DNA of 64,000 nucleotides from Phlebotomus papatasi (lineage: Eukaryota > Arthropoda > Insecta > Diptera > Psychodidae). The notes under the pieces were generated by a model. That model was not told where the DNA came from, searched no databases, and saw nothing but the letters and a program-made list of their open reading frames with translations. Shown here piece after piece: positions 37,445 through 48,236 of this stretch (position 1 is its first letter; every line of letters begins with the position of its first letter). A program made the position numbers and the translations under genes. The stretch is from assembly GCF_024763615.1 (NCBI RefSeq), contig NC_077222.1:107665417-107729416 (forward strand), read 5' to 3'.

Positions 37445-40400
37445 ATGATCCAACGATGTGTTCAGCACTCAACAAGGATATTCATGCGATCGAGGATACT
37501 TCTGCAATTATCTAAACAGCAGGTTGAACCCAGCTCGTTTTTCTGACCACATTGACATTGACACCCTTACATAATCTTTCAAATTGCAGAGAAGTCTCAC
37601 GACGCAACTCGATAAGAATGATGTCAAAGGTGCTGATGGGAAGAGTCCAAGATTTCCAGGAGCAACTGCACCATTCACATCCAATCCCCAACTTACGCAT
37701 GCCGAAAATGTAGCACCCATTCCCATCTATCGTATTATGGATGCTGATGGCATTATTGAAGACAAGACACAGGAGCCCCAACTTGGGCAGGAAACTATCC
37801 AAAAAATGTTCCGTGACATGGTGCTTCTCAATACAATGGATAAGATTCTCTATGAATCTCAGCGACAGGGTAGAATATCCTTCTATATGACGAACTTTGG
37901 TGAAGAAGCCTCTCACATTGGAAGTGCAGCAGCCCTCACGCCGGATGATCTTGTCTATGGGCAGTACCGTGAAGCTGGAGTCTTGGTGTGGCGAGGTTTC
38001 ACCATATCCGAGTTTATTGATCAATGTTATGGTAATGTTGATGACGAAGGCAAAGGCAGACAAATGCCAGTCCACTACGGATCCAAGAAACTCAACTTTG
38101 TAACAATATCCAGTCCCTTGGGTAAGTTGGAGGGCTAATAGAATGGAATCCTTTATCCATCCTGTATTGTGTATTCATAATTCGAATACATCTCCTATTC
38201 CTGGTCTTACTAGAACTATACATAACATCTAGATCGTGCTTAATAGTTTGGCGTAGATAGCCACAGTTAATTTCCCATTTATGTCATATCCTCATTTTTG
38301 GAGTAGATCTATCTATTCCATATACAATCACTCTAAATCTTTTTCCGGATAGTTCATTCTTTTTTTAGGGGTCCATCTGGAAGATGATTGTCCCGAGTTA
38401 ATTATTACTAATTATTATCCTTCTCGTGCAGCCAGTTGGCGTTGTATGACAATTGGTGGCAGTGAGTCCTTATTTTGAATTCACCAAACGTTTTTCCGCG
38501 TTCTGTTATTTTAAATCCCTAAAGACCGATTTGGTGCACAATGTACCTCATCATGTGCATCTTTAAGAAAACCTATTAGTGAACATGCCTTCCGATGAGC
38601 AGAGAGCTAGTGTGTTTTCTTTTAGCTGTACTCCTCTTCCTGCTTTCCAAGTCATAGGTTATTTGAATTTCACAATTCATTCTTTCTTTCATTCGCTTAT
38701 CCGTTTTTAAGTTTGCGTTCACAATTTGTCAAATATGCTGACCACACATCTTCATCTGCCTCTGTCTAATGGAATTGGCCTGGGTTCTATATTTGGTCCC
38801 TTACGGTTTCCTCTCTTCATAAACGAAAATAACCTGCCAGGTACACAGCATGGCTGCTCTTATCATTTATATGCGAATGATCTGCAAGTGTATTTGAGGA
38901 GTGATCCTTTCAATCCAATCCTTCCTTGGCATTTGAATTTATGAATGAAAATCCAGCACGCATCGAGCACTGATCGTCCATGAATGGACTTCTGCTAAAT
39001 CCCAAAAAGTTCCAAACCAATTGGTATCTTTAAAAAGAAATCAGCCAATCCTCATCCATGCCCTTTCCTCCTTCACAGAGAAATGATTCCGTATGCTGAT
39101 CAGGTGATGAACCTTGGTATTCTTTTTTAACAAAATTTTATCTTGATCTGATCATGCTACTTCGATATATCCGTAGGTATTTCCTTGTATACGACTTTGA
39201 TTATAAGACTTCTTGGCTGATTGTGAGCCTATAAATAATAAAATACTGGTCGCACAACGTTAGAGAAAAGAACTTAGGCCTTTCCGCAAGCGAAGTTCGG
39301 GACATCCATTATTATTTTTTCATATACAGGGTTGGGGTTGTCAGTCCCATACCCTGTGGAATCAAGTGCAATGAAGCTGATTGGATCCAGTTCAAACACC
39401 TTTAACGCCAGAAAAATTCCTGGTGACCTGGTGACAGGAACGTTTTCTGTTGGTTGTGATTTACCATCCTTTCTTCAGATGCGTGCCGTAGTTTATCTGT
39501 AGCGTCTGTAGCGTTTGATAACGCGTGGTTGTCCTGAATTTCCTAGCTTCCCTTTTGACAAAGGGGGATTGCGTTACTGTTCGAGGATTTATAGCTCTAA
39601 TAGCTTCACAGGTCACTTTTAAACGCACACTCTTTGTCAAAGGTATTTCCAGCCTGGACTTCGTCATTAAACGTTATAAATATTTACTTAACCGGCGCTA
39701 CAACCAATTGCTGGTCTAGGCCTGACTCAGGACTCGTCGCCACTTGAACTTGTTACGCACCACTGTTCTCCAATTCCGCATCCTTAATAAGATGGTGTTC
39801 TGGTCCACTCCGTCGGTCTATCGGAGGTTGAGTTGAGTCAGCCTAGTTCCCTCAAAGCATAGAATCCGCTCCCAAAGACTTTTCAGGCTGTCATCCTCAT
39901 CCTTGAAAACCAGATGACAAGCCTACCGGAGTCTATTGAGGCGTATTTGCTTGACGACAGTTACCTCTCGGTAGCGCTCATACACCTCATGGTTGTATAG
40001 GCTCCGGAATCGTCCCTACACACATACGGGACCAAAAATCCGTCGTATTATCATCCTCTCAAACGCGACTAAGAGTTCGCAATTCTGTTTGCTGAGGACC
40101 CACGTCTCAGACGAATACGTGAGGCTGGAAGGATCACAGTCCCATACAGTAATAGTTTAATCTTTATGCTGAAGGTTCTAGACTGGAAAACTCTTGATGG
40201 ACTGAAATAGGCCCTGTTAGCTTTCAGCAGCCGTGCGCCGACTTTAGTTGATATGATGATTGTTGACCGAAGATAAACGACGGCGTCAACAACTTCAAAG
40301 TCGTAGTCCCCCATTGAGAACTTAGTTTGACCGGCGACTATGATGATCTTTAAAGATATTGGGCGTTTTCACAGGCCATAAGAAACCTGTGTTAGAGGTT

Positions 40401-41882
40401 CTTATTGGTTTCAGTATGAAAAGCCTTCATCATCATTTTTAATCGCTTATCCCTATTGGGGTCGCGGGCCTATGACCTAGGCAACCTAGGATTGTTGAAG
40501 ATGTTTGGGTTCGATCTCAAGGCGGTTCAAGGCAAGATTTTGAATTTGATCCAACCACTTTGTCCTAGAAGTCTGCGTCGAGGTCGACGCCTCACAATGG
40601 CTTGCATGCCTTACTGTGTTATCACACTTGCACATTAAAATTTTAATATGATTCACATTAATTGTCGTTGGTGAGAGTCCAAATGTGTAATTTGTGTGTT
40701 TGAATCATTTTATATTCAAAATTTGATCTATTTGTTGATAATAAGGTAGACTTGGCCTGCAAAATTTGATATAAATTGATTTATAGCATTAATGCGAAAA
40801 TTGATGCGATTTTCTCTTTATTTTTTTACTGTGAAAAATATTTATCCTTTAGGTAAATTTAAACTTATTTTTGCAGGCCAAGTCCACTTCTTTATCAATA
40901 AATAGAAAAACCCCAAATATTAAGTGACTCAAAGACACAAATAACATATTTGGACGCTCACAAGTGACAATTAATGTGAATCACATTAAAATTTTAATGT
41001 GCAAGTGTGATAACGCCGAATAGCTTTTCTAGGGAATCTATGAAAGGCTTTAATGATGAATCTAATTAATTTTCTCTATTTCAGCTACGCAGATTCCTCA
41101 GGCAGTTGGAGCTGCATATGCACTGAAACTCAAGGAAGGAAACGATCGCTGTGTGATTGTCTACTTCGGCGAAGGCGCGGCATCCGAGGGTGATTGCCAT
41201 GCTGCCTTTAACTTTGCCGCTACTCTAGATGCCCCGGTTATATTCTTCTGCCGCAACAACGGTTTTGCCATCAGTACACCATCTTCAGAGCAATACCGTG
41301 GAGATGGAATAGCAGGAAGAGCATCTGGATATGGAATGGCAGCCCTTCGTGTGGATGGAACAGATGTCCTGTCAGTTTACAATGCCACAAAGGCAGCTAG
41401 AGAATACGTAATGAAGACAAATAAGCCCATTATCTTAGAAGCAATGTCCTACAGAATTGGCCACCATTCAACATCTGACGACAGCAGTGCTTATCGGAAA
41501 CCTGAAGAACTCGAAGTTTGGAATACTGTTGAGCATCCGATCAATAAATTGAAGAACTTTATGCGGTCCAAGGGATGGTGGAATGAAGAAGATGAAAATG
41601 CCTTTGTGAAATCTATTCGTAAGCAGGTTCTCTCGCAAATTTCGCTGTCGGAGAAGAAACCCAAGCCAGACTGGAGGGAAATGTTTAATGATGTGTACTA
41701 TGATCTTCCTGCACACCTTCGGTGAGTTATTTGATGGAATTTAGTGTGAAAATTTTCCTGCTCAGGAAGGACGCTTTGTAATTTCTCCATTTTGATTTTT
41801 TGACAGAGAGCAACTCAAGCAGATGGAAGAACATGTTGAAAAGTACAAGGAGCACTATCCACTGAAGGGATTTAAGCACTGA
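37445..41882 (+). CDS. BCKDHA: Branched-chain 2-oxoacid dehydrogenase E1 alpha subunit, mitochondrial
   Basis: E1-alpha of the BCKDH complex; with E1-beta it decarboxylates the 2-oxoacids of Val, Leu and Ile in the mitochondrial matrix using thiamine diphosphate. Coding exons: 37445-37522, 37590-38121, 41085-41721, 41807-41882, giving 440 residues. The first 26 residues (MIQRCVQHSTRIFMRSRILL..) are basic and hydroxylated with no acids, as in a mitochondrial presequence. They come from a small exon found by its GT donor and exact fit. The ThDP-binding motif runs from GEGAASEGD (232-240) to CRNNGFAIST (259-268). The regulatory loop YRIGHHSTSDDSSAYR (326-341) keeps the serines phosphorylated by BCKD kinase in the family. 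Exon 2 carries the substrate-side segment FYMTNFGEEASHIGSAAAL. Intron 2 (38122-41084) contains retroelement remains and a MITE. The antisense frame 37512-38075 is a shadow. Confidence 0.95.
38726..38944 (+). pseudogene. Non-LTR reverse transcriptase fragment
   Basis: The translation contains GIGLGSIFGPLRFPLFINEN followed shortly by HLYANDLQVYLRSDP. This matches the reverse-transcriptase core GxxQGSxLGPLLFxLxINDL...YADDxQLY, with the catalytic YADD changed to YAND. There are no intact flanking domains. It is a dead remnant of a LINE-type element. Confidence 0.75.
39290..39425. repeat. Dispersed repeat, copy 1 (also at 52670-52805)
   Basis: About 135 bp shared with 52670-52805, including CATTATTATTTTTTC, TGGAATCAAGTGCA and GAACACCTTTAACGCCAGA, in the same orientation. 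It probably represents the end of a retroelement, since both copies sit next to retroelement coding remains. Confidence 0.65.
39680..40330 (-). pseudogene. C-terminal end of a non-LTR retrotransposon ORF2
   Basis: On the minus strand the segment reads GDYDFEVVDAVVYLRST, KANRAYFSPSRVF and SIKIKLLLYGTVILP. After frameshifts come FERMIIRRIFGPV, YERYREVTVVKQIRLNRLR, AGHL, and a tail with RMRNWRTVVRNKFKWR. This order is the usual C-terminal region of LINE ORF2 proteins. Several stops and frameshifts make it non-functional. Confidence 0.72.
40614..41017. mobile_element. Foldback MITE, TTATCACACTTG family, copy 2
   Basis: Inverted relative to 25590-25981: here the CTGTGTTATCACACTTGCAC end is on the left and the ..CAAGTGTGATAACGCC end on the right. 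Arms and interior (GCAGGCCAAGTCCACTTCTT, then TATCAATAAATAGAAAAACC) match copy 1 closely. It sits about 70 bp from the 3' splice site of BCKDHA intron 2. Confidence 0.85.
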
Positions 41883-42142
41883 CCAGAAGGACCAGAAAGA
41901 TGAGGTGTCAAGAGAATGAAGAGAGAACTTGTTACCAAGGGAAAAAGTGCATTTACTAGATTTTAATGGGCAAAAAAAATTGTAAGAGAAATACAATTTG
42001 AACGCAACGACAGATGAATTTTTATTTTATCCAAGAAGTTCCTAATATTTCCGCCAGAGGCATTAGTGCAGTTTCTTGCGAAAGTCAGCCGTGTTTACGC
42101 TTTTCTGCAACGTACTCTCTGCAAATTTTCTCAATTTTCACA

Positions 42143-43074
42143 ATGTCCAAGCTAGAAATTCCCCATGTAGATAAGGAATTGGATCTATCGAATGCAGGAC
42201 GGGGAGTTTGGTTGGTAAAAGTGCCAAAGTACATAGCTAATAAGTGGGAAAAGGCACCGGGAAATATTGAAGTGGGTAAATTGAAGATATCCAAAGTTCC
42301 TGGCCAGAAGGCTCAAGTATCCCTGGCTCTATCAGAAGCTGTGATCAATTTGGATCCTGCTGAGAAGATCCCCAAAGACCACAGACTCGATGTGTCCGTG
42401 GTCACGAAGCAGACCCTTGGGGTTTTCTCACATGTTGTCCGTGAGTTTTTGTCTCTGGGAATTTTTGAAGGGCAACCTGTAAATTGTCCCAATTTTCCTT
42501 GCAGCCGGAAAGTCAGATGAAGTTGTGCCAGAATCCGAGAAACTCTTCATGGAGGGAAGGATAGTGCAGAAGCTGGAATGTCGTCCATATGCGGATAATT
42601 GCTACATGAAACTCAAACTCGAGTCAATCAAAAAGGCTTCGCAGCCTGTCCGGAGAGTTCAATCCCTCGAGAAAATTGTCCACAATTACAAACCCGTCTC
42701 AGATCACAAACACAATGTGAGTCATTGGGAATATTCCTCAAGTTTTCTCGATAATCCTGGCATTCATTTTTGCCTTTCAGATTGAGTACAAGGAGCGAAA
42801 GAAGACAGAAGGCAAGAAAGCTCGAGATGACAAGAATGCTGTTCAGGATATGCTTTTCAATGCCTTTGAAAAGCATCAATATTACAACATTAAAGATCTC
42901 GTCAAGATTACAAGGCAGCCAATTGGATACCTTAAGGAGATTCTCAAGGAAGTGTGTGACTACAACATGAAGAATCCCCATAAAAATATGTGGGAGCTGA
43001 AGAAGGAATATCGTCACTACAAGACAGAGGAAAAGAAGGAAGAAGTTCCCCTCTCAGACTCCGATAGCAATTAA
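42143..43074 (+). CDS. TfIIFbeta: Transcription factor IIF beta subunit (RAP30)
   Basis: Small subunit of TFIIF, which binds RNA polymerase II, helps bring it to the promoter and suppresses non-specific DNA binding. Exons: 42143-42440, 42505-42716, 42781-43074, with GT..AG borders, giving 267 residues; the fly protein is of similar size. The N-terminal dimerisation part begins MSKLEIPHVDKELDLSNAGR and continues with GVWLVKVPKYIANKWEKAPG. The C-terminal winged helix is around 190-240 (MLFNAFEKHQYYNIKDLVKI), and the acidic tail ends LSDSDSN. I start at MSKLEIP because the upstream in-frame codons from 42014 look like 5' UTR. It lies 260 bp behind BCKDHA on the same strand and converges on mRpS14. 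Confidence 0.95.
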
Positions 43075-43114
43075 TTTTGATAAATTTCCTTCTAGTGTAT
43101 ATTTTTCCATGTAC

Positions 43115-43120
43115 AATAAA
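43115..43120 (+). terminator. Polyadenylation signal AATAAA of TFIIF-beta
   Basis: The canonical hexamer lies 41 bp after the stop codon and 33 bp before the end of the convergent mRpS14 coding region, so the two 3' UTRs probably overlap. Confidence 0.65.
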
Positions 43121-43152
43121 TATAATTGTGCCTCATTGCTACTCACCATTGT

Positions 43153-43597
43153 CTACCACATTGCCCTCTGGACACCCGAGAGTTTGTTGTAGTCCGCCTG
43201 TAGTCTCCAAACAATCCGGCTCATCCTCCAACGGAAAACTATTCCTCTTGGCCTTGAAGTTATGCAGCAACGCTCTCGTGCTCGATTCAAACAAGAATCT
43301 CTGGGGAAGGCATTGATCTCTGCGTCTGCAATTTCGCGAATTTCAATGGGCAGGATATCATTCTTCCTCAGGGAATTCACTCTCAATCTCTCCACTGCAT
43401 GTGCAGCAATAACCTGACGACGTTTTACATCTTTTCGCATCCGATTGTCCGTGTATTTCGTCCTGATGGACAAAACCTGTAATTTTAAATCATTAATTAG
43501 TCCCTGTACTATCTGGGAGGATGAAAAAACTCACTCTGGGCAAGAGATTATTCAGAGAAAACAAAGAAAATTGAGAAGAAAACAATCTGAGAGCCAT
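43153..43597 (-). CDS. mRpS14: Mitochondrial ribosomal protein uS14m
   Basis: Component of the mitochondrial small ribosomal subunit. Exons: 43535-43597 (MALRLFSSQFSLFSLNNLLP plus R) and 43153-43476 (starting VLSIRTKYTDNRMRKDVKRR), joined in phase 0 by a 58 bp intron, giving 128 residues, the expected family length. The C-terminal half carries the S14 signature: NRARERCCITSRPRGIVFRW, then ending LSGVQRAMW. The first exon is a short presequence-like piece. It converges with TFIIF-beta (79 bp between stops) and diverges from ALG9, with a 2.2 kb transposon-like element between the two starts. Confidence 0.95.
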
Positions 43598-43643
43598 TTT
43601 TAGGAAAAGTGAGGTTATGTCGCACTTGGATAAAAAAAAATTT

Positions 43644-43657
43644 CCGCCAGATGGCGC
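43644..43657 (+). promoter_or_regulatory. CTCF-like site next to the mRpS14 start
   Basis: CCGCCAGATGGCGC matches the consensus CCASYAGRKGGCGC at 13 of 14 positions. It lies 47 bp upstream of the mRpS14 ATG. Similar but weaker motifs occur near other starts in the window. Binding is inferred only. Confidence 0.4.
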
Positions 43658-43703
43658 GGGGTGTCGATGTGGAAGCCAGTGATAAGCCTAGATCAGCTTA
43701 TAG

Positions 43704-45908
43704 AGGTGTGATTCCTTCGTTGCAAAATCGGATTGTGGCAAACTCGAACGATATTTATACATAAAATTGTATGAGAAATGCATAAAAGTGTCTGAAAATC
43801 TTTAAAGTCGATTATCTCGGAAACTATGAGAGATAGAGGCCTCAAACTTTACATCCGTTTGAAGCCTCTTTCAGGCTTGATATGTGCAAAATTTCACTGG
43901 AAAATTAAGAAAATTGGACGAGAAATGTATAAAAGTGTCTGAAAATCTTTAAAGTCGATTATCTCGGAAACTATGAGAGATAGAGGCCTCAAACTTTACA
44001 TCCATTTAGAGCCTCTTTCAGGCTTGATATGTGCAAAATTTCACTGGAAAATTAAGAAAATTGGACGAGAAATGCATAAAAGTGTCTGAAAATCTTTAAT
44101 GTTGATTATCTCGGAAACTATGAGAGATAGAGGCCTCAAGCTTTACATCCATTTAGAGCCTCTTTCAGGCTTGATATGTGCAAAATTTCACTGGAAAATT
44201 AAGAAAATTGGACGAGAAATGCATAAGTGTCTGAAAATCTTTAATGTTGATTATCTCGGAAACTATGAGAGATAGAGGCCTCAAACTTTACATCCATTTA
44301 GAGCCTCTTTCAGGCTTGATATGTGCAAAATTTCACTGGAAAATTAAGAAAATTGGACGAGAAATGCATAAGTGTCTGAAAATCTTTAATGTTGATTATC
44401 TCGGAAACTATGAGAGATAGAGGCCTCAAACTTTACATCCATTTAGAGCCTCTTTCAGGCTTGATATGTGCAAAATTTCACTGGAAAATTAAGAAAATTG
44501 GACGAGAAATGCATAAAAGTGTCTGAAATTTCGCGATCCGCGAAAATCCACGAAAAATTTTGCGACCCGCGAAAATCCGCGAGAAAATTCGCGCCTCGTG
44601 ATGATCCGCGAAAGACATCGCGGATCGTGAAATGTATATGCCACCTTTCAAATCTTCGGATATAGACTCACCAAGTTGAGAGGGGGATAGAGAGAAAGGG
44701 AGAGTGAGAGAGTGCTATATATATGGGGATAGCTTGTCCGACGCCGTTTCTCCCGCTTTTTTTCCCGCCTGACGCTAATAGCAAATTTTCTTAAAAGTGA
44801 AATGTTCAAAATGAAATATCTCGAGAACCGCTAGACGAATGTCCTTAAATTTTTTTTTTAAATTGGTCTAAATTTCCCGTCTGACACAAGGTAAGGGGGA
44901 CCCAGCGTTTAGTCATTAATTAACACCCAGCTTTAGGCACTATTTTAGCCCTCTTAGGCAAGATCCGAGTGGTAGGCCCAAATTAAGGACTGGATTTTGC
45001 CACGTACATCAATGGCGGTGGAATGAAACTGTCAATTGCACATCCTGATTTCACCTTCGAATTTTATACAAATGATAGGAGCTACAAAGATAGTGATATG
45101 TTTTATTTAACCAGTATGAACGATTTAACACTTTAGAAAAGCAAAAACCATTCTGAAAAAAAATTGTCTCCTAAAAATACCCCCGAAAGAAAATAAAAAC
45201 ACGTATTTCAGGGTTGGAAATTTGTTTATCGTTACCACGACACCTTTCCCTACACGACACGCACTCACGCACATTTATTATTATTAAATAAACACTAAAA
45301 GCACTGAGAATCTTTGTGAGAATTTTAAAAACAAATAAAATGTTTTGGAAAATATTCTATCTTGTCACTGACAACTGAGCAACACGGCCGGCAACATAAT
45401 TTTCGTAGTTCCGCTCTTCACCACCATGAACGCAAAACAGTGTCCTTCACATATATTTGGTAAGGGGTATTTTGTATGAAAGCTTCTTAAAAGTAAGGTA
45501 TGAAAGATTGGGGTTAATTGAGGCTATAATCCACGCTTATCTGGTCAGACGGGTTTCTGGGCTACAAAACATAAAAAAATTCAAAATTGCATAATAGGAT
45601 TTCGAGATAAACAACAAAACGTGATTTTTAACCGGTTTAGAACCGGTTTTTCAAAAAACTAATAGGACAGAAATCGTCGTACGCGCGCGTAGATATATTA
45701 AAAAAAAATTTATGAAGATATCTCTATCCAATCCAGAGATAATTGCGTACTACGGACGGCCAGACGGCCGGCCGGACCCAAAATTGCCGGCTTATGATTT
45801 TCGGCATCAGGGATGTTCAAAACATATACCCTGTGAATTTCAGCTCGATCGGAGCACTTTTAGAAAATCCGAGGATTACAATAGCTGTGATTAGAAGGAA
45901 TCACACCT
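43704..45908. mobile_element. 2.2 kb element with AGGTGTGATTCCTTC inverted ends
   Basis: AGGTGTGATTCCTTC (43704-43718) returns inverted as GAAGGAATCACACCT (45894-45908). Between them lie a minisatellite (43773-44530), a GA-rich block (44670-44720) and AT-rich DNA. Near the right end is an ACGGCCAGACGGCCGGCCGG palindromic patch with no transposase. No clear target duplication was seen. The right terminus ends 4 bases before the ATG of ALG9, so this element would supply the ALG9 5' UTR and perhaps its promoter. It may instead be a composite of two repeats that happen to share ends. Confidence 0.55.
43773..44530. repeat. Minisatellite, 145-147 bp unit, just over five copies
   Basis: Units start at 43773, 43920, 44067, 44214 and 44359, and a sixth partial unit starts at 44504 (GAGAAATGCATAAAAGTGTC). 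Each contains GATTATCTCGGAAACTATGA and AGGCCTCAAACTTTACATCC, then CTCTTTCAGGCTTGATATGT. Copies are nearly identical. The spacing change from 147 to 145 is a loss of AA in CATAAAAGTG. The array sits inside the inverted-end element at 43704-45908. Confidence 0.9.
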
Positions 45909-45912
45909 AAAA

Positions 45913-47891
45913 ATGGCACCGGCTCGACAGAGAATCCTCAGTCGGAATTCAAGTGAAAATACTCAGGGAAGAAAACCACCAGCAAAGCTAAGAGTAGGCG
46001 GAAAAGGTAGTAAGGATGATACAGGAAAGTCCAAGAGTAAATCCTTCTGGAATTCTTCGAAAAAGAAGTGAGTTTGAAGCAGTGGAAGTTTTTGTTGTCC
46101 ACGTCAGGAGATGTTTTTCATGGTTTTTTCGCCCAGGGATGCCCCTCCCGTCTCATCAACCAAGTTCCTGATCTTCGGTCATGATTCTGCCATCAAATTG
46201 CTTTTTACTACTCGCCTCTTTGCCGCAATTTGGTCACACATCAGTGATTGCGATGAGACTTTCAACTACTGGGATCCCCTTCACTACATGATCTACGGAA
46301 AGGGCCTCCAGACATGGGAATACAGCCCGGAATATGCCCTAAGGTCGTACACGTATCTCATGATGTGTGGCCTACCTGCCTGGTTCTACAACAGCATCTA
46401 CATTCCAAATCCCATGCTGATGTTTTACTTTGTTCGATGCATCCTGGGAATTGTTTGTGCCATTGTGGAGTTCCATTTCTACAAGTGAGTTCCTGGACAT
46501 TTTCTTGAAGAAAACTTCGGTAAGTCATGAGTTTTGTGGTTTTCAGGGCTGTTTGCAGAGAATTTGGCATACATGTTGGACATGTCTGGCTTATCTTCCA
46601 ATTTTTCTGTGCCGGAATGTTCATCTCCTCAACAGCCTTCCTGCCCAGTTCTTTCTCCATGTACCTGGGCAGTGCAGCTCTGGCTGAATGGTGGTTCCAG
46701 CGATACAATTCCGCAGTGTTCCTTACAGCAATTTCAGCCCTTCTAGGCTGGCCCTTTGCCGGTGCTATAGGACTTCCAATAGCCCTGGACATGATCTTCA
46801 GGCAGAAAATGCTGAAGAATTTCATCGTATGGACAGGGATATCAGCTGCGACAATTCTCATTCCCATGACCCTCATAGATTCCACATTTTTCGGACGAGT
46901 CGTTGTAGCTCCAATCAATCTCATCATCTACAATGTCTTCTCTTCTCATGGCCCAAATCTCTATGGAATTGAATCCTTCAAGTATTACTTGGTCAATGGA
47001 TTCCTCAACTTCAATATCGTGTGGTTTCTAGCCTTGGGAACTCCCTTTCTCTTGACTATTTGTCACTATTTCGTCCCGGCCAAGTCCAAAAGTACCCTCT
47101 ACTTACCCCATTGGCTCAGCCTAGCCCCTTTCTATCTCTGGCTCTTGATCTTCTGGCCCCAACCCCACAAAGAAGAGAGATTCCTCTTCCCAGTGTACCT
47201 CCTGATAAATCTCTGCGGAGCAATATCCCTGGATGTCATCCAGAAGGTCTACTTTCGCATCAAAGGACTCCTCCGGGGATTCCGTCCAGGAAGCCACTAC
47301 TGGGACGAATCCACTGTCATCGCGGGCATTTTTATCGCAATAGCCACCCTCCTGGGAGTGTCCAGGATCTTCACTCTCTACCGCAATTACCATGCTCCCA
47401 TAAATCTCATGATAGAGTTCAACAATCTGGCCAAAGACAAAACCCTCCAAGTCGAGGGACCTGTTAATGTCTGCTTCGGGAAGGACTGGTACCGTTTCCC
47501 CAGCAGTTTCTTCCTGCCCACAAATTACCGGGTTCGATTCATCGAATCAGAATTCAAAGGGATGCTCCCAGCCTACTTCGATGAGACTGCCAATGGAACC
47601 CAAATAATTCATCCTTACTTCAATGATCGCAACGAAGGGAATGATTTTATGCTGTTCAACTACACAAAATGCCACTTTCTCATCGACCTGGATGTCGGCA
47701 GGTACTCAGACCTCGAGCCAAACTTCCTGGAGAGAGACAAGGAATGGAGTCTACTCAAGCAATTACCCTTTGTGAATGCTGAGGAATCCCACAACATCTT
47801 CAGGGCTTTCTACATTCCCTACTTCAGTGACAAATACGTCGAATTTGGCTCTCTGAATCTCCTCAAGAGACGAAAGCTGAAATTCGAATGA
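45913..47891 (+). CDS. Alg9: ALG9-type alpha-1,2-mannosyltransferase
   Basis: Multi-pass ER membrane enzyme that adds alpha-1,2-mannoses from dolichyl-phosphate-mannose to the lipid-linked oligosaccharide precursor of N-glycans. Exons: 45913-46067, 46137-46484, 46547-47891 (both introns phase 2), giving 615 residues, close to the human protein. The GT22/PIG-M-like luminal motif SDCDETFNYWDPLHY (about 88-102) is intact. It is followed by WEYSPEYALRSYTYLMMCGL, again typical of ALG9. About ten hydrophobic segments follow, with LYLPHWLSLAPFYLWLLIFW then PQPHKEERFLFPVYLLI (the HKEERF motif). A soluble C-terminal part ends NLLKRRKLKFE. The first exon is a basic Ser/Lys-rich cytosolic tail and starts 4 bases after the inverted end of an apparent transposon. 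ATTAAA at 47994 may be the poly(A) signal. Confidence 0.93.
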
Positions 47892-48236
47892 ATCTGGAAG
47901 CAATTGTGGTTTCATCTCTCTAGTCTCAGTGTCGTGTGAATTTTTTGAGTTGTACAAGTGAATCTTTTTTATGAGTAGCAAATATATAAATATATTAAAC
48001 CGAATTTAAAAACTGGCTTTTACAAAAACCTAATGGATTAATATAACATCTTGATTTTGAGATATGAAATATGAACCGTATGGACCCTTACGCTGCGCAG
48101 AGGTACAAAAAAAAACCTGTTTCTCTAACCATAAGAAACCAAAAACTCAAAAACCTTTGCTAATTCTGGAAAGGACATAGAAGACAACCGAAGATGAATC
48201 GGTAATTAACAAAAAAAAAACTGGAAAAAGCCTGTA

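Larger units (their letters stand above)
38122..41084 (+). other. BCKDHA intron 2, retroelement graveyard
   Basis: Bounded by GGTAAGTT donor and TTTCAG acceptor that join TTG-G/CT-ACG in frame. It holds a degraded reverse-transcriptase piece (38726-38944), a dispersed repeat (39290-39425), the C-terminal end of a non-LTR element on the minus strand (39680-40330) and a foldback MITE (40614-41017). No host exon was seen inside. Confidence 0.85.

Noticed and set aside
37512..38075. Minus-strand frame of 187 codons
   Set aside because: Lies entirely opposite BCKDHA exons 1-2 and has no recognisable motif.
42014..42142. In-frame upstream ATG extension of TFIIF-beta
   Set aside because: The 43 extra residues do not resemble TFIIF-beta, and the conserved N-terminus begins at MSKLEIP.
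46358..46927. Minus-strand frame of 189 codons
   Set aside because: Shadow of ALG9 exons 2-3.
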